DNA from: Tricholoma matsutake
Lineage: Eukaryota > Basidiomycota > Agaricomycetes > Agaricales > Tricholomataceae
Assembly (NCBI GenBank): GCA_026075535.2
Contig: AP026538.1
Span: 4,650,001 to 4,714,000 of the forward strand
Length of the DNA: 64,000 nt
Reading direction: 5' to 3'
Shown: positions 11,311 to 22,339 of the stretch, piece after piece
Numbering within the stretch: the stretch's first letter is position 1
How the letters are laid out: each line of letters starts with the position of its first letter
The notes under the pieces: model-generated
The model's database searches: none
What the model saw: the letters and a program-made list of their open reading frames with translations, nothing else
What the model was told of the DNA's origin: nothing
Made by a program: the position numbers and the translations under genes

Positions 11311-12766
11311 GATAGTCCAGTGGAGAATCCAGAGGACCGGGCAGTGGAAGTCATTGATTCAGGGTGGGGTCACCCTGAATGAGAGGGAGCTCCGCCCCTG
11401 GTGGGAGCAGTGGAATCTCTTTTTCTTTTTCTTCGTGGCTCTCAAAGGGCCACATTGTTAGGCCCGGCAATCCACCACCAGGGTTCAGACATCAGAGGAG
11501 CATCCTCTGAATGGGTATTGGAATGTTGCCGCAGACATCTTACGATATCGGCAGCAGTGGAAGACTCTTCCAAATAGGAGGAGTTGGCAGTAGCCATTGC
11601 TGTAAGCCAGCCGATGGCATAGTGAGAACCTTCTCGGACTTCCTCGTCTGAGACTCCCATGGTAGTGAGGTGTCGTACGACGTCCTTGAGGGAAGTTGAA
11701 TTGGTGCTGATCGGCATGGGCTGCCAACGGTGCACAGGTAATCCTCATGCTGACTGCATCTGAACAGGGAGCCAACCGGGTAATCTCCAGTGGGCAAGGG
11801 CATAGGTCATCAGGGGCATTTGAGCCCCTGGAGCAGTATCATTGACAAACCACATGTACTCGTGCACTCATTCCAACATTGGGTAGTTCCTGGAGGTGTG
11901 GGCCATCCAGGACCAGTTATCAAATTCCTCAGTGTTCTGAGGAATGGACGTAGGAACTTGGCCATGCAGCTTGGGAGCTGGTATCCAGTTTGCCATCCTG
12001 GGAACATCAGGGCCCGAGAATGTATATCTCGGGGTTGGTAGGTTGGGAAGAGGTGGGTAGACCTCGTTCATATGGAAGTCCTTGTCAGGGACGATGGGGC
12101 AGGGAGCAGGAGGTGGTGCATGCCGAGAGGCTGCACCAGCATATGAAGTACCCTGGGGCCTCTCGGGGTGAGGAGAGGGTTCACGAGTACAAGCTCGTTT
12201 GGATGAACGTCCATCAAGCTGCTTGTGCAGGTGCTCATTCTCATCCTCCAGGTTCCGGATGGTCTCCTGGAGGGCAGCAATATCTTTTTTGTATTCATTA
12301 TAAACATATTTGGCTCTGGTGAGAGCACCAGAGTTAATACCTGAATCTCGATGATCTCTCGCATTGAAATATTCATCATCGTGGTCATACATGTGGGTGT
12401 ACATGTGTAAAGCATAGCTCTTGCAAGTGTCGCAAGTGCCTTGGTGAAGGACAATGCCTTCACCATCAATCCTCCAATTGCTGGCAGTGGAAGAGCTGGT
12501 GCCCACACCAGCTTGCCAGTTTTGTTCTTCTCTAGCAGAACATCTGCTAGAGCTGATTGCCTCTTCGATCTTGCCAGGGCTTGGCGAGCAATGGTGTTGG
12601 ATGTTGCTGCTCAAGCCAGTGGGCTCGAGCTCTCTCTCCTTCCCCCTTTGAGACTGGCCACTAGGGCCTGTCTCATGCACACAGCTAGGTCTGTCATTAT
12701 GATCACCCCCCATGGGGTCATCTTTGTCTGGAGGGAAACTTGCCATGGTAATCATACCAAGGGATG
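11311..12766 (-). pseudogene. TyA extra ORF, proximal part (coiled coil, unknown function)
   Basis: Reading frame starting shortly after the TyA integrase. The likely start is Met near 12,757 (MITMASFPPDKDDP). It runs about 300 residues to a TGA at 11,868, after which the same frame continues through further TGA codons to the TyB insertion at 11,315. Visible parts: a Ser/Gln-rich N-terminus, HQGTCDTCKSYALHMYTHMY (paired Cys, His), a predicted coiled coil KKDIAALQETIRNLEDENEH, a Pro-rich linker, and a C-terminal Trp/His segment (SEPWWWIAGPNN). No known domain recognised. It is neither integrase nor envelope. It could be an accessory element protein or captured host sequence. Confidence 0.6.
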
Positions 12767-12858
12767 AAAAAAAACAATTGAAACTCAGCACGAAGTAAAG
12801 TTGTGGAGTGTGAAATCCATTGGGCAAGTTGCAACGTGACTTGGAAATTTCCAAGTAG

Positions 12859-14487
12859 TTACGTCCGTCGATGCGCAGGAGTTCCTGTGCATTTGGGCAA
12901 TTCTTGCCAGTCTCTGGCACCCATTAGTGCCAGATAAGCATCTAGGGCTGCAAGATCATTGCAGTTCATTAAAGGTTCCCAAGTGGTGTCTCCCAGACTC
13001 CACTTAACTTCAAACTGGACGGTATGGCCACACCACTTGTGTGCTGTGATCTCTTCGACATACCATTCAGTGTCATCTGGGGCACCGAAGTCATATGCAT
13101 TGGGATAATGCCTGTTGGGAAACAACATGTTGTTGTTAGGATGGTGAGGCCTTAGTAGGCTCACATGGAAACGCTGGTGTATACACTGGCATTTCAGTTC
13201 TGTAGGAAGATCCAACACATAGTTGGATGTCTTGGGGAAGGCTTGTAGGACCTTGTACGGTCCTATGAATTTAGGCAATAGTTTACTAGTGTGCCCTTTT
13301 GGTAGTGCTAGGTTTTTTGTGGACAAGTAGACAAAATCTCCTTGTTTGATATCAGGCTCCTTGCACTGATGTTTATTAGCATAGTGTCGCTGAAACACTC
13401 TTTCAGCGATGATGCACTGCCATGTTTCACAGGGCATTCATTGCAAACATACGCACTCCAGGAGGAACATGTTCTGTAGAAGGAAGTTCTTGCATCATAC
13501 GAGGCAAGAACCCATAGTTGATTTCAAATGGGGCCATTCCCATTGCCCTGTTAATGGTAGAGTTTATGGCAAACTCTATGAGAGAGAGGAATTTTACCCA
13601 ATCTTTTTGATTGGATGCAATGAATGCTCAGAGAATCTGAGCGATTGAACAATTTGTGCATTCTGTTATTCCATCCGTCTGAGGATGGAATGAAGTGGAC
13701 ATAAGTATCTTGATGTCCAAGATATGGTGGATTTCACGCCACCATTTGGATGTGAATTTAGAGTCTCGATCACAAACAATCAAGCCAGGTAGTCCATGCA
13801 AATGGACAATCTCTGTTGTGATGCGGTCATTGTCATGTTCACTGGTACTAGGTGAACCATGGATGACAGATGACAGATGATCACCCAAAGGTAGTCAAAT
13901 CCCTCGGACTCTGGGAAGGGTCCAATAAAGTCCATCCCAATGGACTCCCATGGTCTCAAGGGAGTGGGGAGCGAGTGCAATTTGCCTCGTGGGGAATGGT
14001 ATTCACCTTTCAAGCATATACAATGCTCGCAAGAATCACAGTATTTCTCAACTTCACACTGAAGTCGAGGCCACCAATACCAACATTGGATGTACTCCGA
14101 AGTATTGACTGGCCCAAAATGTCCCACAATACTGTGGGCCTGCTCAATTATGTGATCATGCAGGGTCATAACTTTGGAAGTGGAGGTGGGGATGCACAAG
14201 ACATCCTCACCACCTTGGTTCTTCCTCCAGATGAAACCATTCTGGATGCTGAAATCTGGGTGGTCTCCTGGACTTTCAAGAATATTCTTGAAAACTTGGT
14301 CCTTGACATATCCTTTCTGGATGTCGTCATTCAGAGGAACCAACTCTGACATATGGATGCAAAAATCAGGTCCCTTAATCAGAGATGCATAAATCGAGGG
14401 GTTTTCCTGGGACAGAGCATCCATTACTTTGTTTAGTTTCCCTTTGACATATCTAATGTCAAAGTCAAAACATGATAGGAATTCCAT
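12859..14487 (-). pseudogene. pol: TyA integrase with chromodomain-like tail
   Basis: From 14,487 the frame begins with the last part of RNase H (FDFDIRYVKGKLNKVMDAL). It continues into the HHCC finger (HDHIIEQAHSIVGHFG...YCDSCEHC) and the core: MDFIGPFPE, VCDRDSKF and SFHPQTDGITE supply D, D and E. The C-terminal piece (12,859-13,437) has SKLLPKFIGPYKVLQAF, then a chromodomain-like YVEEITAHKWCGHTVQFEVKW...TTWEP. Frame breaks lie near 13,780-13,890 and 13,440-13,630. It differs from TyB in the GPF and chromodomain sequence, so this is a separate gypsy lineage. Confidence 0.87.
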
Positions 14488-16107
14488 TCATTGCATCTGC
14501 CTAGCAGAAAGCCTGTGCTGGGTCTGGAAGAATTCCAGTGCTTGGTGATTGGTGACGACGTGGATCCATCTACCGATCAGTTTATCTTCCCACTTGAGGA
14601 GGGCCTCAAGTATAGCAATGGTTTCATGCTCAAAGGTATGGTAGTTCCTTTGAGCATCTGAGAATTTCTTGGACAAGAAACCTGCCAGGTGGCAAGTTTG
14701 CCACTCAGGTCCTTGACCATACATTGCACCAGTCCCAAAGACTGAGGCATCACAGATCACCCAGATTGGCTCAGGCAACTTTGGGTCAATCGGCTTAAGC
14801 ACCGGTGTTGTGCAACAGATGTCCTTAATCATCTGGAAGCAGTGATCATGTAATGGCTGCCATAGAAACAAGGCACCATTTTTAGTCATTGCAGAGAGTG
14901 GACTAGTATAAGCACTGATATCTGGCAAGAAATGAGCCAGATATTGCACAAGTTCCAAGAACCTCTGGACTTCATGATAGTTACGAGGTGTCTTCCACTC
15001 TCGTACATGGGCCATCTTGTTGCTGTCTGCATGCAGCCCGTGCTCATCAATCATATGACCTAGGCACTCTACCTTTTCAGCATAGAGCTCACACTTTTCT
15101 GCACAAAGGTACAGAGCATGCTCGCATAGTTTGTTGAATACTAGCTCCAGATGTTTCTGGTGTTCCTCAATCGAGTTACTAAACATGAAGATATTGTCCA
15201 AGTACGCATGGATGAATATTCCAATGTAATCTTGGAAGACTAAATTCATCAACCTTTGAAAGGTTGATGGTGCATTGCAGTCGCCTTGTTGCATAACCAG
15301 GCTTTCATATATGCCTTGAACCGTCGAAAAGGTGGTTTTCCAGACGTCATCTGGTTCCACTCAGACTTGCTCATAAGCATCCAAGAGATCTATACTTGAG
15401 CAATATGTAGCTCGAGCAACATCAAGACAAATCATGTCTTGATCAGGAAATGGTGTAACATCTTTCACCATATTCGCATTCCTCTTCATGGTGTTAATCA
15501 CAGTGCGAATCACTCCTGATTTTTTCGGCACCACTAGCATTGGAGCAGCTTGCTCTGCTCGAGCAGGGCGCCACCACCCTGCTCTGCAGTATTTTGCTAC
15601 CTTCTTGGAGAGGGGTTTCCTCATCGAGTCTGGACACTTTGGAAGATAGTAATTGTACTTCTTCTTTTCATCCACTAGTGGGATGTGATGGTTTATCTCC
15701 CTAAGGGGAGGTAGTTTGTCAGGTACTCCGCTGAGGATATCCTGACAAGATTGTTTCCACTCTTCTCGAAGACATGGAAGGTCTTTCTTGGAGAGAGGAC
15801 CTTTTGAGTAGGCCTTGGATAACAAGTCTTTGCATATTGTGAAGAGAACATTGTTCAAGTCATCGACTTGTTCTGGTGGTAGCACTGCAGGAATGGAAGG
15901 GCCAAACCCAAAAGGTTCAAATTTAGGACCCTCGGGAAATTGATCCTGAGTGAATTCTTGGACAAACTCTTCCAATTTGTCCTCGTTATCACTTTCAGGC
16001 TTCTCATCAGGCCCCAGCAATATGGGGTCCGATACCCTCAAGCCTGAATGACAATGTTGAGCCTCAACATCGTCCACTTCCTTGATTTCTGCCTTCCTCT
16101 GTTTCAC
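14488..16107 (-). pseudogene. pol: TyA reverse transcriptase and RNase H
   Basis: The RT N-terminal part is at 15,361-16,107 (LVVPKKSGVIRTVINTMKRN, SSIDLLDAYEQV). One in-frame stop at 15,361 separates it from 14,488-15,360 (PDDVWKTTFSTVQGIYESLV, APSTFQRLMN). The YxDD box reads AYLDNIF, so the second catalytic Asp is Asn, a GAC to AAC type change that should inactivate polymerase. RNase H follows with VICDASVFGTGAMYGQ and NYHTFEHETIAILEALLKW. Apart from the stop and the Asn the frame is well kept. Confidence 0.9.
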
Positions 16108-16191
16108 AGAGGAAGGCTGGGCGTGTGTAGAACTCAGGACAACTTTGTCTGGGTCTCTTACTTTTTTAGTGGTTGGGTGCCCGCTACAGAG

Positions 16192-16839
16192 TCACTCATC
16201 CTTTGGAGGTTGAGGCTGCATAGCATGCCATCTGGCTTGCATGAAGGTGTTAGGGCCCTTGATTACTGTATCGAGGTGCTTTCCTTTAACATGTACTTCA
16301 TCGCATTCAAAGTCTAGGACTATACCATGCTTCCTCATAAACACAGTTCCCAGAATGGCATCATACCTATCGATGTTAACTACATTGAAATAGTGGGTAT
16401 TTACCACTCTACCAATCTCAAAATCGGTGAAGAGTCCGAAGTTTATCTTTGAATGGCTGCCCACAGTGCCTAATTGCAAAGGCACAGGTTCTTCCAATTC
16501 ATGAGCCTTCAAGTTCGCTGACATAGTGAATTCTGGCGAGATGGAATCGGTTGTACAGCCGGAATCGAGCAGTATGTAGGCTTCGAGATTGTGAAGCATC
16601 ATCTTCACAAGAAAGCATTTGTTATCCTCCTCAGTCTGAGGAGGATTTTTAATCTTCTTTGAGGATTTCCTCAAAGTAGTCATGCCTGTAAAGCACAGCT
16701 TGTTCTTGAAAAGGCCATCCATCATGATGCCAAGCTGTTCAGAGAATGATGGATGTTTATTCTCCATCTCACTCTCTAAGTCTTCCTCAGAGTCAGACAC
16801 TGACTGGGCAGATGGGCAGCTATTGGAGTCATACTCCAA
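16192..16839 (-). pseudogene. pol: TyA aspartic protease region
   Basis: Open for 215 residues. Retropepsin-like LLDSGCTTDSISPEF (about 16,555-16,600), then VGSHSKINFGLFTDFEIG and YDAILGTVFMRKHGIVLDF, match the flap and second-half pattern of gypsy proteases. The catalytic DSG is intact. The acidic N-terminus (SDSEEDLESEMENKH) links to gag. A stop separates it from the RT frame at about 16,190. Confidence 0.85.
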
Positions 16840-19431
16840 GAGAATTTCTCTGATTGCACCAAAGCATTCAGTTCATGAATCATCACAGGGAATATGCCCA
16901 GTGTCAGACTCAATGTTATACAGTTCGCCTTCAGAGCTGTACTGCAATCTGTAAGGGATCTCCTCAGATCAGGCCAAACCATACTCCAAGGAAGAAATGC
17001 CTTCTGAGTTGCTGTGTGCAGTGGCAAATCTCTCTTTTGTCGCTGATTGAGAGTCCAAGCTCTCTTTAGGGCTTGGACTGTGCTCATCACAAACTTTGCT
17101 ACTACTATGAGTAGCAGGTCGACCATTTGAGGAGCCTGATTCTTCTCTAGCAGTATACATTGTTGCCGTTGGTCTTTGTTGCCCATACTTTGGGCACTTA
17201 GGATCTGTGGAGTAATGAGGGCCTCCACAGTTGTAGCAAGTGGGAGCCTTGCTTTCACCAGACTTCTTGTCTGGTTTGTTTCCATTAGACCTAGAAGGTT
17301 TGCTTCCAGGGGAATGATGTCATGTATCACAACACTCCTTGTAATGGCGATCTTGATCGCCATAGCTTCGGTGGTCTCTGTCTGGATATTTTGAACCAGA
17401 CGGTTTAGAGTTATCATGATAATTTTTATTGTGTTTATTGTAACATTCTTGTGACTGTCCATTTGATCTTTCAGGAGAAGGATCCTTTGTTTTGGGAGCT
17501 TTAGTCAAAGAGGATGTCTTCGACTTTGTGGATTCCATGATAAGCTTCTTTTCATTGAAGTGTTTTCTCATCTTTCCAATTTCCTCTGCCTGACAGGCGT
17601 AGTGCAAAATATCTCCCACTGAGTTAGTCTCAGCGGAGCATCCTTTGTCCAGTACAAAGGATATGATGTTGTTGGGCAACCCAGTCACCAACTGGGTCTT
17701 GAAGGTGAAAGGATCTGGTGCCTGGATCATTCTGGTAGCATAGCACTCCAGTTTGTGGTAGTAACCCATAACGCCTTCTTTGGCATTATAATTGACATGC
17801 CAAAATTTGTCAGTCGCATCATGGGTTGCATTCTCATGCATGAACCAGTCATATAGGCCAGTTATGATCTCCTTGAAAGTCCAGGCAGCTCATTGACGGT
17901 ATGCACCATCAACACTGTCCTCAAACCAAGTCAAGGCGGTGTTCTCAAGGAACATTGCCGTATACTCAATACAGTCTGAGTCCAGATCTGGACCACATAC
18001 TTTGTTCACCTTCAGCCAACAAAGGAGGGCATTCAGCCATCATTCAAAGCCTTTGGTGTCTGGTAATCCACCATACTTAGGGGGATTTGGGACACGTGGA
18101 CCATTCTTACCACTAGTGGTAGGAACTTCAGTCAAGACAGAGACTTTGCTGTCGATCTGTCTGTAGATCTTTGTATGAATGTCCCTCAAGTATTTTGAGG
18201 ATTGAAGGGAACTTTTTCCTCAATAGGAATTGGGACGGGAAGATACAGAATATCTAGACAAGGATCGACTAGATGAATGCCGTGCCCGGCTACCTCGTCT
18301 GTGGTGGGACGAGGTATTATTAGCAATCTCTTCCTCACTTGGGGAAGAGTGTTTGCTGTTTTTGTTACTCGAGGTGCTATACAACGAGTCAGTACTACTT
18401 TCATCTCTATCATCACCAGAACCATCACCATCTGGTGGCCCGTTCTTGCCTGTGTGACTCTGTGCAGGATTTTTGGACCCTCCTGGTGGGGCTTTCTCTC
18501 GCTTATCATGGTGAGAGTTCTTGCTGTTCTTATCCCAAGGATTACCATCCTTGTCAAAATGAATCCCTTGATCAGGAATTGATGTGGGTTGTCCATCCTG
18601 GATATCGCCATCATGTATCCTCTGGAGGACTGACTTATTGTTGTCAATGTAATGTACCTTCTTTTTGGAAGGTACCTCAACTGGTGTTACCAACATGGAT
18701 GGATGTGGGTTAACATGTTCCTGGGAAGGGGACAGTTGCTGCTCCACACATTCAGCTGTATGAGGAGTAGTAGGTCTGGATACAGACCTATGGGAACATT
18801 GTCTGGCATAAGCAAACACCAGATCTTTAAGTTGGGTTTCCAACTTAACAGGTTCGAAGTCCTGGGCATCCCTGGCATGGCCAAGGATATCAGTAGTGAG
18901 CTGAGCAAAATGCCAAGCTCTGAACTCTTCATCTGACTCATTCTCTCTAGGTTTCTTGAGAGGTTTCTTCTCTTCATGCCGACATAGTCTTTTGTGTTTG
19001 TCCATCAGCATCGGCAGCACCGATGGGGCTAACTCTGGCCATTGGGCAGAGAATAGTCTGGGTGTAGTATACTCCAGACATTGTTGGGGAAGATTGATAT
19101 AATTACCGGGGGTGACCCAGTTATTCAGGGACTCTGGAGTTAGTTCATCCAGAGGTGAGAGTCCTTGTAACCCCGGATTAGGTCCAGGGGTTGACCGGGC
19201 ACTTCGTCGACTACTTTTCGATGAGTTAGATTTCTTTGAGTCGAGGTTGCTGTCGTCCTCGACCATCACCCAGGCTGTGCAACGTCTGAGTGCAGAGGAA
19301 TTGATCACTCTTGTAGTGGATATATGCACTTTAAGGTTCACTGCCTGTATTGTAGGAGACAGTAAATTTCTCGAGGTGCCTGTATGCACCTCAAGTGGTT
19401 GGGGTATGCTCAAATTTTGCGCAACCTGCAA
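16840..19431 (-). pseudogene. gag: TyA gag
   Basis: The gag frame starts at Met 19,431 (MQVAQNLSIPQPLEV) and is open for about 400 residues to 18,220. It is Ser/Pro-rich, with an RS-like tail (HSSSRSLSRYSVSSRP). It resumes at 17,841-17,320 with a capsid-like helical stretch (GYYHKLECYATRMIQAPDPF, FKTQLVTGLPNNIISFVLD), then a basic linker. A possible zinc knuckle is seen in another frame near 17,230-17,200. Frames change near 18,200 and 17,400. Identification rests on its place between the 5' LTR and the protease and on the capsid-like segment. Confidence 0.7.
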
Positions 19432-19728
19432 TGAAGCAGGTTTGGTCTTATTTCTGGTTCTTGCCCTGGCTGATCAGGTTGATATTGGTCTTTAGCAGTA
19501 GGGAACAAAAATCTTCAGTCGTAGCAGTGGGCAAAAAGCGATAAAAAGAAAATGTTGATTTGAGTGCTGGGTGCTTGAGTCGGGTCCTAGCGATGGATTT
19601 GCTTCCATTGCTGATCGTGTTGGGGGAATTTTCACCCTTCATGGGAGAAGTTCAGGGTTGTGGTGATGACGATCACTGATGGGGCGATGTCAAGTGAAAC
19701 TCTATACGAGTTTTGGTGTTCAAAAAAG
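19432..19728 (-). other. TyA 5' leader
   Basis: Noncoding region between the 5' LTR and the gag start. I see no clear tRNA-complementary primer site after the LTR; the sequence there is CTTTTTTGAACACC on the minus strand. Confidence 0.5.
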
Positions 19729-19922
19729 TGTAGTGAGTCAAGGGGGATCTCCTTATATCACACACCAAAAGAACACAAATAACATATATATTTCGTGTAT
19801 TGGTAGTAGTAAAAAAGATTGCTTATGTAGATAGAAGGCTGGTCCCTTTATAGGGGCCAGCCAGGTCAACAGCAAGGAAATATAATATATACAAATGCGG
19901 GGTCAAGCCCCGGGTCACCACA
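19729..19922 (-). repeat. TyA 5' LTR
   Basis: 194-bp direct repeat of 4,338-4,526. TATAAA (complement of 19,848-19,853) lies in the same GGCTGG...CCAGCC palindrome as in the other copy and is the probable promoter of the element. Confidence 0.93.
19848..19853 (-). promoter_or_regulatory. TATA box in TyA 5' LTR
   Basis: TATAAA on the minus strand, about 75 bp from the upstream LTR edge, at the centre of an inverted repeat GGCTGGTCCC...GGGGCCAGCC. Both LTR copies keep it. Confidence 0.5.
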
Positions 19923-20189
19923 ATGTTACCCAAGCTGGATGCGAAGAAAGGATATATGGAAGAGCAAGCACCAGTAAGAAGAATGATGGTGTCAAACAGA
20001 ACTAGCAGACATGCGTGCAAACCAAGTGAAAATGCTACACAGTGCAGAGTGTAACATTCAATGGAAGTAGCTCAAACATATCAAATGTAGAGGTAGAAAA
20101 CAAACTGCAGGATGAAGAGCCAGTGAAACTATCACAGCTGGATGAGTGGTGCAGATGGATAGCATGAAACGGTTTGACATGGTAAAATT

Positions 20190-20393
20190 CATTTCAATAG
20201 TTTGTGCATGCAAGACAAGATCAGCAGTCAAGTTGGAACTTTCTGCCCGATGGATTGAATGGTCAACATGGAAAGTGTGGGAGAATGGGCTTCTCCCCAA
20301 CACGGAAGAAATAAGCTCAAAAGTTTGCACGTGCAACTTGAGAAGATTGACAGTCAAGGCAGAGCTTTCCACCTGATGGAGTGAATAGACAGC
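20190..20393. repeat. Degenerate tandem pair, about 124-bp period
   Basis: Segments at about 20,193-20,270 and 20,315-20,393 share the order AGTTTG..CATGCAA, CAGTCAAG, and a TGATGGA or CGATGGATTGAATG ending. No coding function seen. The stretch 19,923-20,190 before it should be the right flank of the TyA insertion (Helitron side), but I recognise nothing there. Confidence 0.55.
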
Positions 20394-20467
20394 ACGGGAG
20401 GTGCAAGAGGATGTTGCAACAGTCAGGTGCAGGCTCTCGCCAGAATGATCAGCACATGGTTCAAGAA

Positions 20468-20768
20468 ACTAGATAGACAACCCATCAGTCCAAGCAGCAC
20501 AAATGACAAGGTAGATCAACTCACTGAGAATATACAGAAACTGCTGAGAGATAACACCATGCAAGTGCAGGAGGCTGGCAGGCTGGTGCAGGGCACGGTA
20601 AGCACACCATGCAAAAAACTAGATAGGCAACCTGTCAGTCTGAGCAGCACAAGTGACAAGGTAGTCAACTCACACTGAGAATAGATGGAAACTGCAGAGA
20701 GGCAACACCATGCAAGCACAGGATGCAGAGCACAATGATATAAATTACTTGTAAGTGCATGTGGAAGT
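20468..20768. repeat. Tandem pair, 150-bp period
   Basis: Two units begin ACTAGATAG at 20,468 and 20,618. They share AGTC..AGCAGCACAA.TGACAAGGTAG, ACTGAGAATA and CAACACCATGCAAG. The second is diverged. The short plus frame at 20,427-20,678 simply reads through both units. From 20,770 to 21,490 I see nothing beyond short spurious frames. Confidence 0.65.
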
Positions 20769-21494
20769 GGGCAACAAACTGGCACTGTACAGTGACAAGA
20801 ATTCGAGAAGAAGACACTTGCAGCAGCATTCTGAGTAGCATCAGCAGTGTCAGTTGTCAGTGTCACATGTCACCCATTGCCATCAGTGCATCAGGACCTG
20901 TCAATCAAAGATTTAGAGTCTCGACATTAGTGGACTCAGGAAACCTTGCCACCATAACAATTCAGTTCACCATTCACAATCAGTGGAACACAGGTAAAAT
21001 ATGTGGCTGAGGTCAAAGACAACATGATGCATGATGCATGGTAAGAGATTTAAACTCACAGGCTTCTTGTGATCAGACCAAAATCTGATGGCAGATCAAA
21101 CAATGACTGGCTTGCATACTATCGGACAGACGGGATCCAAGGAATCCACCAAGTATACACAACACCCAGGTGGTGATTGCATTTCAGTTTCATTCTCTGA
21201 TGCCGGCATATTTTTCTCCAAACAGCAATCACTGCATGAATAGATGCTGACTCCTTTTCTTTTGTGGGGCTCAGGTATAACATCTGGGTTTTGGGCCAAA
21301 AAGGTTCAGGCTAGATAAAGGTGTTAAAATAAGCAAGTTAATAATAAATTAATAATAATATGTACAATTCTGATATGTGGTCCAACAATGCTATGTAAAG
21401 GACAGTAGGGTAGCCAAATTTCACAAGTGCAGTCAGAATTGAGTGTTTCCAAATTAAGGCATTGTTAGAACAGATAGTACATGCATGTATAATT

Positions 21495-21925
21495 AAAGTG
21501 TCAGAATGATGAGCCTGCACAACTATCAAAAGGATGACAAAAACCACCTGTGGTCCCAACATGTATAAGAAACAGTAGCAGTGGCAGGTTGCACAAGCTA
21601 CAGCAGAAAGGCTTGCCTGATTGAGGACTGCAGGCAGTGGCAACTTGAGAAGATCTGCAAGAAATGCAAGCACATGTCATAAAGTGTCAGAATGATGAGC
21701 CTGCACAACTATCAAAAAGATGACAAAAAACCACCTATAGTCCCAGCATGTGTAAGAAATGGCAACAGTTGCAGGTTGCACAAGCTATACCGGAAAGGTA
21801 GCCTATACAAACAACTGCCTGTCAGGGACAACTTGGGAAGATTTGTAAGACATGCAGCAGCAGTTCACAAGTGTTGGAATGATAGATGTACACAAGAATG
21901 GCCAAAAACCACAAGTAGTCCAAAC
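21495..21925. repeat. Tandem repeat, about 186-bp period, 2.3 copies
   Basis: Units start at 21,495, 21,681 and about 21,868, each with AAGTGT.(A/G)GAATGAT near the start, a pyrimidine-poor body, GCAGGTTGCACAAGCTA in the middle and AAGATNTGNAAGA near the end. The third unit is partial. A plus frame (21,692-21,952) exists only in the second and third units. From 21,926 to 22,330 there is one small unrecognised frame (21,993-22,211). Confidence 0.75.
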
Positions 21926-22339
21926 CTTGATAAAATGCATTATTGGGATTGAATTCTGCCATAAAAACCAGGAAGGCGACACTTGATCAAATATGGTCTT
22001 GATATTCTACACTGTTGTTGATCAATCTTGGTTCCTAGGAATTCCACATGATCAGTCAGGAGTGCAAATCAGTGTGTTTGAGGAAAGACTGGACAGCATT
22101 GTCTTGAAAGTCAATGCCACCATTCCTGGTCATAAGTTGTCTTGGGGTGGTGGGTTGCAAAAGGGTATAAGAAAGACAATCTTGCATCACCTGTATAAGA
22201 GGTTGACCTAGGGATGCTACATATTGCAACAGGGCATAATTGTGCTGTCCTCCAATAGGATTTTCTTATTTGCTCGATGTTGGCAAGAAATGTAATCCAT
22301 ATTGGGCATCATTCTAATCTAGAAAAAGCTGATATTTAA

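Larger units (their letters stand above)
5270..11315 (+). mobile_element. TyB: nested Ty3/gypsy chromovirus with TSD GATAG
   Basis: A complete but decayed gypsy element (5,275-11,310, 6,036 bp) with 426-bp LTRs at both ends. It is flanked by GATAG at 5,270-5,274 and 11,311-11,315. LTR ends are TGTAAGG...CTTATA. Internal order is gag with a CCHC knuckle, protease, RT, RNase H, integrase and C-terminal chromodomain, all plus strand. It inserted antisense into the extra ORF of TyA. The LTR copies differ by about 14 transitions and no transversions that I could find, so the insertion is not recent. Confidence 0.95.
4338..19922 (-). mobile_element. TyA: Ty3/gypsy retrotransposon, minus strand, host of a nested element
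   Basis: Two direct repeats of 189 and 194 bp (4,338-4,526 and 19,729-19,922) bound gag, protease, RT, RNase H and integrase, all on the minus strand. Reading minus, the LTR runs TGTGGTGACC...CACTACA. A polypurine tract abuts the downstream LTR. Without TyB and its duplicated GATAG the element would be about 9.5 kb, long for a fungal gypsy. The extra length is an additional reading frame after integrase. The flanks are ACATT (4,333-4,337) and ATGTT (19,923-19,927). Both are one CpG transition away from ACGTT, so a decayed 5-bp TSD is likely. Gene order PR-RT-RH-IN is diagnostic for Ty3/gypsy. Confidence 0.92.

Noticed and set aside
19928..20060. Continuation of the Helitron gene right of TyA
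   Set aside because: It should be there by position, but no frame shows a motif I can recognise, so no CDS is called.
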